Positions 45,960 through 55,569 of a stretch of 64,000 nt of DNA are shown in pieces (position 1 is the stretch's first letter; each line of letters begins with the position of its first letter). The notes under the pieces were generated by a model. It saw only the letters and a program-made list of their open reading frames with translations. It was not told the origin of the DNA and did not search any database. The position numbers and the translations under genes are program-made. The DNA comes from Paucimonas lemoignei (GTDB taxonomy: Bacteria; Pseudomonadota; Gammaproteobacteria; Burkholderiales; Burkholderiaceae_D): the NCBI RefSeq assembly GCF_004342585.1, contig NZ_SLZQ01000003.1, positions 124,001-188,000 on the forward strand, written 5' to 3'.

Positions 45960-47426
45960 TCATGCACCGGCGGAGAAGTTGCCCGCCAGGCAGGCATATT
46001 TCAGCTCCATGAATTCCTCGATGCCGTACTTGGAACCCTCGCGCCCCAGACCGGATTCCTTGATACCGCCAAAGGGGCCGACCTCATTGGAAATCATGCC
46101 GGTGTTAACGCCTACCATGCCGTACTCCAGGGCTTCCATCACACGCCAGACGCGCGCCAGGTTCTCGCTGTAGAAGTATGCAGCCAGGCCGGTTTCGCTA
46201 TCGTTGGCCATGGCAATCACTTCTGACTCACTGCTGAACTTCACCAGGCCAAGCACCGGGCCGAAAATTTCTTCATGCGCGATTTCCATGTCGGCAGTAA
46301 TGCCGGAAAGGAGCGTCGGTTCGAAGAACGTGCCGCCCAGTGCATGCGGCTTGCCGCCGACATGCACTTGCGCGCCCTTGGCGACGGCATCATCGACCAG
46401 CCGCTGTACCTTTTGCAGAGCACGCCCATCAATCAGCGGGCCCTGCTCGACTTCCGCTTCCAGGCCATTGCCAACCTTGAAGGCGGCGACACGGCGCGCC
46501 AAACGTCCGGCAAAATCGTCGAACACCGCCTCATGGACATAGATTCGATTGGCGCATACGCAAGTCTGGCCGGCATTGCGGAATTTCGAAGCCATCAAGC
46601 CTTCGATGGCTTGCTCCAGATCGGCGTCATCGAACACGATGAAGGGGGCATTCCCGCCCAACTCCAGCGACAGCTTCTTGATGTTGGCTGCGCTTTGCTG
46701 CATCAGCAGGCGGCCAGTCGCGGTGGAGCCGGTGAAGGTCAGCTTGCGCACTGTCGGGTTGGCAGTCAGCTCGCCGCCGATTGCCACCGGGTTGCCGGTG
46801 ACGATATTGAAGACGCCCTTCGGCACACCGGCGCGTTCAGCCAGCTCGATGAGCGCCAGCGCCGAGTATGGCGTCAGTTCTGCCGGTTTCAGCACCACGG
46901 TGCAGCCGGCCGCGAGCGCAGGGCTCACCTTGCGGGTCACCAGCGCACTCGGAAAATTCCACGCAGTGATCGCCGCGCAGACGCCGATCGGCTGGCGAAA
47001 CGCCAGCAGACGCTGATCACCGCGAGTCGCGGGCAGCACGTCACCATAGACTCGCTTGGCCTCTTCGGAAAACCATTCAACGAAGGACAAGGCATAGCGG
47101 ATTTCGCCGCGGGCTTCCGCCAACGGCTTGCCCTGCTCCAGCGTCATCAGCAAGGCCAGGTCTTCAAGGTTTTCCTCGATTAAGTCTTGCCAGCGGCGCA
47201 GGATAGTGCCACGCTCCTTGCCGGTCCTGGCGCGCCAGGCCGGCAGCGCACGCTCGGCTGCCGCAATCGCTTCACGGGTTTCCGCCTGCCCCATGTCGGG
47301 CACGCTTCCCAGCACGCTGCCATCGGCAGGGTTGGTTACGGCAAGAGTTGCGCCAGTATTGGCATCGCACCATTCGCCGCCGATATAGGCTTGTTGGCGA
47401 AATAAGCTCGGGTCGCGCAATTGCAT
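45960..47426 (-). CDS. gabD: NAD(P)-dependent succinate-semialdehyde-type dehydrogenase
   Basis: 488-residue aldehyde dehydrogenase of the GabD subgroup. NAD-site motifs AITAWNFP and TVVLKPAELTP, the general base in LELGGNAP and the catalytic cysteine in FRNAGQTCVCANR are present. GabD-like enzymes oxidise four- or five-carbon semialdehydes; the exact substrate is inferred from context, where an alcohol dehydrogenase comes before it and CoA chemistry after. The symbol refers to the subgroup, not a proven GABA role. Start at MQLRDPSLF (47426); an ATG 9 bases earlier is also possible. Confidence 0.9.
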   Translation of the reverse strand: MQLRDPSLFRQQAYIGGEWCDANTGATLAVTNPADGSVLGSVPDMGQAETREAIAAAERALPAWRARTGKERGTILRRWQDLIEENLEDLALLMTLEQGKPLAEARGEIRYALSFVEWFSEEAKRVYGDVLPATRGDQRLLAFRQPIGVCAAITAWNFPSALVTRKVSPALAAGCTVVLKPAELTPYSALALIELAERAGVPKGVFNIVTGNPVAIGGELTANPTVRKLTFTGSTATGRLLMQQSAANIKKLSLELGGNAPFIVFDDADLEQAIEGLMASKFRNAGQTCVCANRIYVHEAVFDDFAGRLARRVAAFKVGNGLEAEVEQGPLIDGRALQKVQRLVDDAVAKGAQVHVGGKPHALGGTFFEPTLLSGITADMEIAHEEIFGPVLGLVKFSSESEVIAMANDSETGLAAYFYSENLARVWRVMEALEYGMVGVNTGMISNEVGPFGGIKESGLGREGSKYGIEEFMELKYACLAGNFSAGA

Positions 47427-47456
47427 GTGTCTCATCCTTTTATTGGTATGCGTGTC

Positions 47457-48389
47457 TTATGCTGCCGGGCGCGCGTAAAGCTCGGTGCGCTTGCCTGACC
47501 TCATTACCTGTCCCGGCACCTCATGACCGACGATTGCCGGCAAATCGCGCGCCACCGTCAACAATGCGTCCAGGTCGACACCGGTCGCTATGCCGCAGGC
47601 ATCGAACATATGCACCAGGTCTTCCGTGCAGATATTGCCAGTCGCGCCAGGCGCAAATGGACAACCGCCGATACCGCCCAGCGAGGCATCGAAACTGAGC
47701 GCGCCAGCAGCAGCGCCCGCCAAGGCATTCGCCAAACCCATGCCGCGCGTGTTATGGAAATGCAGGGTTAACGGCACGTCAGGAAAGGCATTACGGAACG
47801 CCCGCGTGACTTGTTCGACTTGTCGGGGATGCGCCATGCCGGTGGTATCGGCCAAGGTAATGCTGTGCATGCCCATGCCCAGATATTGTTCGGCCGCCCA
47901 CAGAACGCGATACAACGGCTGTTCGCCATCGAAAGGACAGCCGAAAGCCGTGGCCACGGTGCCGTTGACGCGCATCGCGCTGCCGCGCACCAATTTCATG
48001 ACGCCACGAAACTGCTCCAGCGATTGCTCGCAAGTCATGCGCATGTTGGCCAGATTATGGCTCTCGCCGATCGACATCACCAGATTGATCTCATCAACCG
48101 CTGCGGCCTGCGCACGCTCGCAGCCACGCTCGTTCGGCACCAGCGCGACATAGGTGACGCCCGGCACGCGCGTGATGCCTTGCATGACTTCGGCGGCGTC
48201 GCGCAAGTTCGGGATCGCCTTGGGCGAGACGAAGGACGTGACTTCGATCTTGGCCAGGCCGGTACACGACAACCGATCGATCAGCTTGATTTTTTCTTCG
48301 GTCGGCACGAATGCCGGCTCGCTCTGGAAGCCATCACGCACCGCGACGTCATTGATTTGGATCCGCTGTGGCAGATTTGCAGTAATCAT
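47457..48389 (-). CDS. Hydroxymethylglutaryl-CoA lyase family protein
   Basis: 310-residue TIM-barrel lyase. Near the N-terminus it has DVAVRDGFQSEPAF, where the usual form is RDGLQNE; the catalytic Arg and Asp are kept. The C-terminal signature GGCPFAPGATGN with its active-site cysteine is intact, as are the metal-binding HFHNTRG residues. It should cleave 3-hydroxy-3-methylglutaryl-CoA or a similar acid to acetyl-CoA and a keto acid. It lies 30 bases before the dehydrogenase gene and 21 bases after the hydrolase gene, in a tight operon. Confidence 0.9.
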   Translation of the reverse strand: MITANLPQRIQINDVAVRDGFQSEPAFVPTEEKIKLIDRLSCTGLAKIEVTSFVSPKAIPNLRDAAEVMQGITRVPGVTYVALVPNERGCERAQAAAVDEINLVMSIGESHNLANMRMTCEQSLEQFRGVMKLVRGSAMRVNGTVATAFGCPFDGEQPLYRVLWAAEQYLGMGMHSITLADTTGMAHPRQVEQVTRAFRNAFPDVPLTLHFHNTRGMGLANALAGAAAGALSFDASLGGIGGCPFAPGATGNICTEDLVHMFDACGIATGVDLDALLTVARDLPAIVGHEVPGQVMRSGKRTELYARPAA

Positions 48390-48410
48390 ATGGTTAGCTG
48401 AAGCCCTTCT

Positions 48411-49187
48411 TCAAATCAGGATTCTGTCTGCAACAGACTGCACGATGCCGGCAAACGCCGCAGGTGCTTCGGCGGCCGATGTGTGCCCGGTTTCCAGCAC
48501 ATGCAGCGAACTGGCGGGAAGCGCGCCGGCCAATTCCGTCGCATGCGCCATCGTCCTGGCCTTGTCGAAGCGCCCGTGCACCACGGCAGCCGGTATGCCG
48601 GCAAGGCTTGGCAATACGGGCAGCAGGTCAATTGCTTTGAGGCTCGCAAGCGACTCGGCCACCGCCGAGGGATTCAGCTGCGCGGGATAGGCTTGCAGGC
48701 GTTCCATCAGCTGCGGCGGGATATCCGTGCCGATGCATCGCGTGGAGAACGCCTCCCAGAACGCCGTTCCCCATTGCATGGATACTTTATCGATGAGGCT
48801 ATCGATATCGCCAAGCCCGCGTGTGTTCGCGCCGCTGTTGGACAGGACCAGCCCCGCCACCGAGTTGCGGCCATCTGCCATGCACTGCCGGGCAGCCAGC
48901 ACGGCAATCACCGTGCCGACGGAATGGCCGACCAGGATCACCTTCCCGAGTTGGTCGATCAGCTCGCTGACCCGCTGCGCCAGCGACACCAGGTCGAATG
49001 GGCCCTCGCTTTCCAGCCAGGGAACGCCATAGCCGATGTAGCCGGTCGATTCCGCCATGGCGGCAAAAACTTCCGGCGAACACATGGCCCCGGGCAGGCA
49101 GAGCAACGCCGGCTTGCCGGCATCGCCGTCGCACAACTTCACATGCTTTAACACGGGTCTCACATTCATCTTTTCTGTGGATGGCAT
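48411..49187 (-). CDS. Alpha/beta hydrolase
   Basis: 258-residue cytoplasmic alpha/beta hydrolase. LLCLPGAMCSPEVF supplies the oxyanion region, GHSVGTV the nucleophile serine, VHGRFDKAR the acid and ETGHTSAAE the histidine, so the triad is complete. It may open a lactone or hydrolyse a CoA ester of the operon's pathway; the substrate cannot be read. The start is at 49187 (MPSTEKMNV), with GAGG six bases upstream. It lies between the CoA-transferase and lyase genes. Confidence 0.85.
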   Translation of the reverse strand: MPSTEKMNVRPVLKHVKLCDGDAGKPALLCLPGAMCSPEVFAAMAESTGYIGYGVPWLESEGPFDLVSLAQRVSELIDQLGKVILVGHSVGTVIAVLAARQCMADGRNSVAGLVLSNSGANTRGLGDIDSLIDKVSMQWGTAFWEAFSTRCIGTDIPPQLMERLQAYPAQLNPSAVAESLASLKAIDLLPVLPSLAGIPAAVVHGRFDKARTMAHATELAGALPASSLHVLETGHTSAAEAPAAFAGIVQSVADRILI

Positions 49188-49218
49188 ATCGGACCTCGGC
49201 ATCGGCTACTACGCGGCT

Positions 49219-50430
49219 TCAGATGATGCCCTGCTCGCGCAGCGCGGCAATCTGTTCAGCGCTTCGGCCCAGCGTGGTCAGGACTTCGTCGGTATGCTCG
49301 CCCAATTCCGGGCCCAGCCAGTTGGTCTTGCCCGGTGTCGCCGAAAGCTTCGGCACCACGCCAGGCATGTCGACCACCTGACCATCCGGCAATGTATGCG
49401 GCTGGATCATGTCGCGCGCCCGGTAATGCGGGTCCTTGTGGATATCGGCGGCATCGAACACGCGGCTGCTCGGCACGTCGGCTGCTTCCAACGCCTGCAG
49501 CACATCGTCAAGATCATGCTGCATGGTCCAGTCGGTAATGGCCTGATCCAACATCTCGGTATGCTGCGCGCGGCCATCGTTGCGCGCCAGGCGCGGGTCT
49601 TCAGCCAGATCGGCGCGACCCATGGCATGCATGAGGCGCTTGAAAATGCTGTCGCCATTGCCGGCGATGATGACATAGCGGCCATCCCGGCATGGATAGG
49701 TATTGGACGGCACGATGCCGGGCAAGCTGGAGCCGGTGCGCTCGCGCACGTAACCGAATGCGGAATATTCGGGAATCAGGCTTTCCATGACACCGAACAC
49801 GGCCTCGTACAGGGCAACATCGATGAACTGGCCGCTGCCGCCATTGACCTTCAAGTGGTGCATTGCCATCATTGCGCCGATCACGCCGTACAGTGACGCG
49901 AGCGTGTCGCCAATGCTGACGCCGACGCGCACCGGCGGGCGATCAGGATAGCCGACCAAGCCGCGCAAGCCCCCCATCGATTCGGCAATCGCCGCGAAAC
50001 CGGGGCGCTTGTGATAAGGGCCGGTCTGGCCATAGCCGGACACGCGCACCATGATCAGCGAAGGATTGATTTGCGAAAGCTGCTCCCAGCCCAGTCCCCA
50101 TGCTTCCAAGGTCCCCGGGCGAAAGTTTTCAATCACGATATCGGCATCCTTGACCAGGTCGCGCACGATTTGCTGACCCTGCTCCGATTTCAGATTGAGC
50201 GTGATGGATTTCTTATTGCGGCTTTGCGAATACCACCACAGTGAAGTGCCGTTATGCAGTTTGCGCCATTTGCGCAGCGGATCACCGTCACCGGGAGATT
50301 CGATCTTGATGACTTCCGCACCGAACTGCGCCAGCAAGCTGGCAGCATAAGGGCCTGCAATCAAGGTGCCGATCTCGATCACTTTCACACCCTGCAAAGG
50401 TGCCTGTGTGTTATTGCTTTGCTCTGTCAT
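49219..50430 (-). CDS. CaiB/BaiF-family CoA transferase
   Basis: 403-residue family III CoA transferase. The N-terminus has GVKVIEIGTLIAGPYAASLLAQFGAEVIKIE, then KKSITLNLKSEQG, and the catalytic aspartate is in FIDVALYEAVFG. The human member SUGCT uses succinyl-CoA with glutarate and hydroxymethylglutarate, which fits the neighbouring HMG-CoA lyase gene. It would charge the acid made by the dehydrogenase. It is followed closely by the hydrolase gene on the same strand. Confidence 0.92.
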   Translation of the reverse strand: MTEQSNNTQAPLQGVKVIEIGTLIAGPYAASLLAQFGAEVIKIESPGDGDPLRKWRKLHNGTSLWWYSQSRNKKSITLNLKSEQGQQIVRDLVKDADIVIENFRPGTLEAWGLGWEQLSQINPSLIMVRVSGYGQTGPYHKRPGFAAIAESMGGLRGLVGYPDRPPVRVGVSIGDTLASLYGVIGAMMAMHHLKVNGGSGQFIDVALYEAVFGVMESLIPEYSAFGYVRERTGSSLPGIVPSNTYPCRDGRYVIIAGNGDSIFKRLMHAMGRADLAEDPRLARNDGRAQHTEMLDQAITDWTMQHDLDDVLQALEAADVPSSRVFDAADIHKDPHYRARDMIQPHTLPDGQVVDMPGVVPKLSATPGKTNWLGPELGEHTDEVLTTLGRSAEQIAALREQGII

Positions 50431-50583
50431 GGCAATCTATTCTGATGTCTCCTGGATGCAAGTCAGGCGTAACCCTGCCTGCGAATGGGACCCATCATAC
50501 AAATCTGCCTTTGGGTGAAAAAGCAATATCTTGCGACGGCGCCATCGCGAAACGCGATGGCAGAACGATAAGGAAAAACGGGA

Positions 50584-51801
50584 TTATGCCGCCAGCGGCG
50601 CCAATTTCCGCAATCGCACCGCGACCCATAATGCCAGGATCAGGCAGGCTGCCAGAACTGCCACGACTCCGGGCCAACCAGCGGTCTCCCACATCAAGCC
50701 GGAAAAGGACCCGATCAGGCTGGAACCCAGATAATAGAAAAACAGATATAAGGAAGAGGCCAAGCCAGCTTGCATTTTTGCACGCCGCCCTACCCAACTG
50801 CTGGCGATGGAGTGCCCGCCGAAAAACCCAAAGGTAAATAGCGCAATGCCGGCGATGATCAGCACCAGCGAACCCGACAAAGTCAACAATAACCCGGCTA
50901 GCATCACCGCGATGACAGTCCACAAGACGCGACGGCGTCCGAAGCGATCCGCCAGTTTGCCCATCCACACCGAGCTGAACATTCCCATCAGGTACAATGA
51001 AAAAATCAAACTGACTTCGCTGTGCCGCAGACCGAACTCGGCGCCCGCCAAGCGGAATCCCAGGTAGTTGTAGACACTGACGAACGACCCCATCAGCAGG
51101 AATGCCAGGCAAAAGAACCAGGGCAAGCCGCCATCCTGAAAATGCCGGCGTGCGCCTCCCAGAATGGTTGGCAAGTCGAGCGTGCCGGCCTTGAAGTGAT
51201 TGGATTGCGGAAGAATGCGCCAAAATTCTGCCGTCGCCAGTAATGCAGCGCCGCCGATGACGGCAAGCGCCGGGCGCCATGTCAGGTAATCACTCAAGAA
51301 GGAAGTGGCAACCCTGCCTGTCATGCCGCCCAAGGCGGTGCCGGCGATGTACAAGCCCACCGAATAGCCGAGCGAAGGAGCATCGATCTCCTCGCCAAGA
51401 TAAGCCAGCGCCACTGCCGGCAAGCCTGCCAGCGTCACGCCCAACAATGCGCGCAAGATCACCAGCTGCGTAAAACTATGGGCAAAGGCGCAAGCCATAT
51501 TCAGCAAAGCCGACAACAGCAGCGCCAGACACATCATGTTCTTGCGACCCAGGCGGTCGGATGCCACGCTTGCCAGCAACAGGCAAACTGCCAGCGCGCC
51601 GGTTGAAGCGGATAGTGCCCAGCTGCTATGCATCGGCGACAAGCCGAATTCCTGAGCAAACAATGGCAGCAGCGGTTGCACGGAATACAGTAAGGCAAAC
51701 GTCGAAAATCCGCCAAGGAACATGGCGCGGTTGGTTTGCCGGAATTCCCGCGTGCCGGTGCGGATGCGGGCGGCCGGCATGGCGGGGGATGAAAGAGCCA
51801 A
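50584..51801 (-). CDS. MFS transporter
   Basis: 405-residue major-facilitator transporter with twelve hydrophobic segments and the family sequences ASDRLGRKN (loop 2-3) and GKLADRFGRRR (loop 8-9). It resembles the YnfM/drug and organic-acid carriers. It lies 153 bases upstream of the CoA-transferase gene on the same strand, divergent from a LysR gene. It may import or export the compound handled by the cluster, or be an unrelated efflux pump controlled by the LysR protein. Confidence 0.9.
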   Translation of the reverse strand: MALSSPAMPAARIRTGTREFRQTNRAMFLGGFSTFALLYSVQPLLPLFAQEFGLSPMHSSWALSASTGALAVCLLLASVASDRLGRKNMMCLALLLSALLNMACAFAHSFTQLVILRALLGVTLAGLPAVALAYLGEEIDAPSLGYSVGLYIAGTALGGMTGRVATSFLSDYLTWRPALAVIGGAALLATAEFWRILPQSNHFKAGTLDLPTILGGARRHFQDGGLPWFFCLAFLLMGSFVSVYNYLGFRLAGAEFGLRHSEVSLIFSLYLMGMFSSVWMGKLADRFGRRRVLWTVIAVMLAGLLLTLSGSLVLIIAGIALFTFGFFGGHSIASSWVGRRAKMQAGLASSLYLFFYYLGSSLIGSFSGLMWETAGWPGVVAVLAACLILALWVAVRLRKLAPLAA

Positions 51802-51912
51802 GAGATTTCCCTCAATGAGATGATGCGCTGATTATTTCATCTTAGGTTTACCGGCTCATCCAGTCCAATATATATTAGCGCCATCATTTATATTCAAAAC
51901 AGATAACTGAAA

Positions 51913-52809
51913 ATGGAGCTTCGCCACTTACGCTACTTCATTGCCGTCGCCGAGGAATTGCACTTCACCCGTGCTGCCGCCAGGCTGCATATTGGTCAGC
52001 CTCCCTTAAGCCAACAGATCCAGGCGCTGGAACAGGAGGTCGGCGCCACCTTGTTTGAGCGTTCGCGCCGTTGGGTTCGCCTGACCGAAGCAGGTAAGCG
52101 GTTTCTGGAAGATGCGCGCCATATTCTGGCGCTGGCCGAAGAAGCGGCCAATACCGCACGCCGGGCGGAACGCGGTGAAATCGGCGAGTTACGTATCGGC
52201 TTTACGCCATCCACGCTGCTCATGCCTATGTTCCCTGCAGTAATCAATACATACCGCAAGCAGTTTCCGCAAGTCGCGCTGACGCTGAAAGAAATGGTGA
52301 CGATGCATCAGGTCGAAGCCATCAGTCAGCAAACGCTGGATATCGGATTTATCCGGCCACCGGCAGCAGGCATTCCGCCTGGCATTACCTTAAACACGTT
52401 GCGCCATGACCCATTGACGCTGGTGGCGCCTGCCAATCATCGGCTCGCCCGCAAGCCGACGATCACGGTACGCGATCTCAAGGACGAGGCATTTGTCCTG
52501 TTTGTACAAGACAGCGGCACCGGCACCTATCCGGAAATCCTGCGCCTATGCCGCAAGGCAGGCTTCGAGCCGAAAATCTCGATGGAGGCGAGCGACCCTT
52601 CCGTCATCATCAGCCTGGTCGCTGCGGGCTTCGGGATCTCCATCCTGCCGGAATCATACAAGTGCATTCGCATCAAAGGCGCCCGCTACCGGCCGATTGC
52701 CGATCCGTCGGCAGTCATGCAGCTCATTCTTGCCAGTCGCCACGGTAAAGTCCCCCCGCCTGTCGCAGCCTTTTCCAAGATAGCCTTGGCCCTCGCTTCG
52801 GCACCGTGA
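51913..52809 (+). CDS. LysR-family transcriptional regulator (CatM/BenM-like)
   Basis: 298-residue regulator with an N-terminal winged helix (MELRHLRYFIAVAEELHFTRAAARLHIGQPPLSQQIQALEQEVGATLFERS) and a periplasmic-binding-like effector domain. The PPLSQQIQ helix is typical of the CatM/BenM/CbbR branch. It is divergent from the MFS gene with a 111-base gap that contains an AT-rich stretch near 51,875-51,900. It most likely controls the MFS gene and the catabolic set below it. Effector unknown. Confidence 0.92.
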   Translation: MELRHLRYFIAVAEELHFTRAAARLHIGQPPLSQQIQALEQEVGATLFERSRRWVRLTEAGKRFLEDARHILALAEEAANTARRAERGEIGELRIGFTPSTLLMPMFPAVINTYRKQFPQVALTLKEMVTMHQVEAISQQTLDIGFIRPPAAGIPPGITLNTLRHDPLTLVAPANHRLARKPTITVRDLKDEAFVLFVQDSGTGTYPEILRLCRKAGFEPKISMEASDPSVIISLVAAGFGISILPESYKCIRIKGARYRPIADPSAVMQLILASRHGKVPPPVAAFSKIALALASAP

Positions 52810-52935
52810 CAACCGGCTTTCGTTTAACGAACGCGGCAGGTCAATGCCTCTCGCAGGAATTGCCTTGCAATGACTGTCTTCCAGTTGCCATCGTCAACCG
52901 CGAAGACCACACTTACTCAATGGCATAATGGCGAT

Positions 52936-53823
52936 ATGGCGCGACTTGATCCCACTTCTTTACAATTGTTCATCGCTGTCGTCGAAGAAGGCACCATTGC
53001 TGCCGCGGCGGAGCGCGAGCATATTGCTGCCGCGGCGGTCAGCAAGCGCATCAGCGAACTCGAAGCGTACTTGCGCACGCAACTACTGACCCGCACTAAT
53101 AAAGGAATCGAGCCGACGACGGCCGGCTTCGCGCTGCTAGCCCTGGCGCGGCGCGCCTTGCACGAGCTGGATGAAGTCTCGATACAGATGCAGGAATATG
53201 CCAGCGGCGTACGCGGCCATGTGCGCGTCTTTGCCAACATTTCCGCAATCACGCAATTTCTTCCCGGTGAAATCAAATCTTTTCTGGCCGAATACCCGCA
53301 GATCCAAGTCAACCTGGAAGAAAAAATCAGCACTGCCGTCACCAAGGGGGTGGCGGAAAACGCCGCCGACATCGGCATCTTCGTGATGCAGCCGCATGGA
53401 CAGCAACTGGAAGTCTTTCCGTATCATGAAGACAGATTGGTGCTGATCACCCCGGTTGACCATGCGCTGGCTTCCCGCGAATCAGTTTCTTTTGCCGATA
53501 CGCTCGATTATGATTATGTCGGCCTGCATACCGGCAGTACCATCAACTTGCAGCTGCAAAATGCCGCCGGCGAGTCAGGCAAACGGGTGCGCTTCAGCAT
53601 CCAGGTAACCAGCTACGATGCGCTTTGCCTGATGGTCAATTCCGGTTTAGGCATCGGCGTCCTGCCCGAAGGCGTAGCCAAGACTTATGTTAAAACCCTG
53701 GGCCTGCGGGCTCTTTCCCTGACCGACCCCTGGGCCAGGCGCGAGCTGAAGATTTGCGTGCGGACTTTCGATGCGCTGCCAATCGCAGCCAAGCTTCTAG
53801 TCAACCACTTGAAACAGCAGTAA
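52936..53823 (+). CDS. LysR-family transcriptional regulator
   Basis: 295-residue LysR regulator with the winged helix at the start (LDPTSLQLFIAVVEEGTIAAAAEREHIAAAAVSKRISELEAYL). The start MARLDPTSL (52936) is preferred to a longer frame from 52870. The effector domain (about 90-290) is intact. It is followed 25 bases on by a mechanosensitive channel gene, without an obvious target. It is not close to the first LysR protein in sequence. Confidence 0.9.
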   Translation: MARLDPTSLQLFIAVVEEGTIAAAAEREHIAAAAVSKRISELEAYLRTQLLTRTNKGIEPTTAGFALLALARRALHELDEVSIQMQEYASGVRGHVRVFANISAITQFLPGEIKSFLAEYPQIQVNLEEKISTAVTKGVAENAADIGIFVMQPHGQQLEVFPYHEDRLVLITPVDHALASRESVSFADTLDYDYVGLHTGSTINLQLQNAAGESGKRVRFSIQVTSYDALCLMVNSGLGIGVLPEGVAKTYVKTLGLRALSLTDPWARRELKICVRTFDALPIAAKLLVNHLKQQ

Positions 53824-53848
53824 AGGGATTTATTCCGTTCACGAGTAT

Positions 53849-54679
53849 ATGAGCCATTTCCAATTCCTTGCCCAGTCCGAGATGGGGCGCATTGTCGCCA
53901 CGCTGATTACGCTGCTCATCACGATGCTGATGATGAAGCTGATCCAGAAGCATGCCCGCATCACGACTGGCACCAATCTGGAGCTTGCCCATCGGCGCGG
54001 CAATTTCGTCTTGCTGAAGAATTTGGTATTGCTGGCTTCGGTGATTGTCGTCGGCACGATCTGGGCCTCGAAAATTGCCGGCGCGGCGCTGTCGCTGGCT
54101 GCAGTGGCCGGCGCCATGCTCATCATTAGCAAGGAATTCCTTGCCAACCTGCTCGGCTCGGCTTTTCTCACCGTGTCGCGGCTATACCGCGTCGGCGACT
54201 TCATCGAGCTCGATGGCATTGCCGGGCGCGTCATCGATACCGACCTGCTGGCCACCACGCTCTCCGAAGCGCAGGAAGGCAGCCAGCTGACCAGCCGAAC
54301 CGTCACCCTGCCGCACTCGATGCTGCTGGTCAAACCCTTGCGCAACCTGACCGCCACGGGCATGTATGTCGTGCACATGCTGAAAGTCGTCGCGGATCCG
54401 GCGGAAGACCTGGTGGCGCTGGAGCAGGCCTTGCTTAAAGCGGCGCACGAAGTGTGCGATCCCTGGATGGCGGAAGCGGATGCGCATCTGAAGCGCATCG
54501 AGACGCGCGACATGGTGGACTTGCCCTCCGCCGAGCCCAAGGTGATCCTGCAGCTCAACGATGTCAAGCAAGCCACGCTATCCCTGCGTTACACCTGCCG
54601 ACCCAACGAGCGGGTCAAGGTGGAACAGGCGATATTGCGGCATTACCTGGCGTACCGTGCGTCGGCGCGTGTCGCGTAG
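53849..54679 (+). CDS. Small mechanosensitive ion channel (MscS family)
   Basis: 276-residue MscS-like channel. A first membrane segment (about 12-30) is followed by a pore region (LSLAAVAGAMLIISKEFLANLLGSAFLTVSRLYRVGDFIELDGIAGRVID) that holds the MscS helix 3 and the beta domain. The alpha/beta C-terminal domain ends near 265. It would open under membrane tension on hypo-osmotic shock. It is shorter at the N-terminus than E. coli MscS by about one helix. Start at 53849; 25 bases after the LysR gene. Confidence 0.9.
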   Translation: MSHFQFLAQSEMGRIVATLITLLITMLMMKLIQKHARITTGTNLELAHRRGNFVLLKNLVLLASVIVVGTIWASKIAGAALSLAAVAGAMLIISKEFLANLLGSAFLTVSRLYRVGDFIELDGIAGRVIDTDLLATTLSEAQEGSQLTSRTVTLPHSMLLVKPLRNLTATGMYVVHMLKVVADPAEDLVALEQALLKAAHEVCDPWMAEADAHLKRIETRDMVDLPSAEPKVILQLNDVKQATLSLRYTCRPNERVKVEQAILRHYLAYRASARVA

Positions 54680-54726
54680 TTGAGGCTTCGCTAACGTGGC
54701 GCGCACGGACTGCTACTGACTTCGAT

Positions 54727-55284
54727 TTATCGCCCGTAAGTCGCCGTGAAACTGGCCTTTGCCAAACGGTTGGCATTGATCATGAATCCAACCAGCGCCG
54801 CGGTGGCATCGGCTGGCACGTCGAGCTTTTCCGTCTTCAGTGCGTGCACTGTGAAGATATAGCGGTGCGGCTTGTCGCCCGGCGGCGGGCAGGCGCCGCC
54901 AAATCCTGCGGAACCGAAATCGGTACGCCCCTGTGCGACTCCTTCCGGTATCACACCACTCTTCACATCGCCGGCACCGGCAGGCAACTCCGTGACGCTA
55001 GCAGGAATGTTGTACACCACCCAGTGCCACCAGCCCGAGCCCGTCGGCGCATCAGGGTCATACACTGTGATGGCAAAGCTCTTGGTGCCGGCTGGCGCAT
55101 TGCTCCACTTCAGTGCCGGAGAAATGTTTTTGCCGGTGCAGCCAAATCCATTGAATACCTGGTCTTGCCCCAGGCGGCTGTTAGGCTTGATGGTCGGGCT
55201 GGATAGGGAGAATGCGGCAGCATTGGCAGCTACCGAGACACCCAAGAGACAAACGGTCAAAGCAAGACGCAACTGATTTGGCAT
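54727..55284 (-). CDS. YbhB/YbcL-like PEBP family protein, secreted
   Basis: 185-residue protein of the phosphatidylethanolamine-binding (RKIP-like) family. Residues 1-22 form a signal peptide. The family motifs YDPDAPTGSGWWHWVVYNIP and GGACPPPGDKPHRYIFTVHAL are present. The function in bacteria is poorly known. Start at MPNQLRLALT (55284). It is isolated; the 285-base gap upstream up to the next gene shows no clear feature. Confidence 0.9.
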   Translation of the reverse strand: MPNQLRLALTVCLLGVSVAANAAAFSLSSPTIKPNSRLGQDQVFNGFGCTGKNISPALKWSNAPAGTKSFAITVYDPDAPTGSGWWHWVVYNIPASVTELPAGAGDVKSGVIPEGVAQGRTDFGSAGFGGACPPPGDKPHRYIFTVHALKTEKLDVPADATAALVGFMINANRLAKASFTATYGR

Positions 55285-55569
55285 GGCATTCCTTTCTGAT
55301 GGCTTTATCAAATTCGCATGACACAGGGGCACGCAGAACAATTATTTTATCGTTTTACAATAATTGCTTCAGAAACAAAGAGCTGGAAAGTTTGACAATA
55401 GCTCGCCGGTGTAAAGAGCAGCTTTACCTGCCGATTTGCCAATAGTCTTACAAAATAATTTCAACGAAGACATTGAATGGGGAAGTATTCATTCCTATCA
55501 AGTCATATGGTCTTGTGTCATTCAGAATGGCCCCTATACTAAGAATTTATTCGAGCCCGAGGAGACGCG

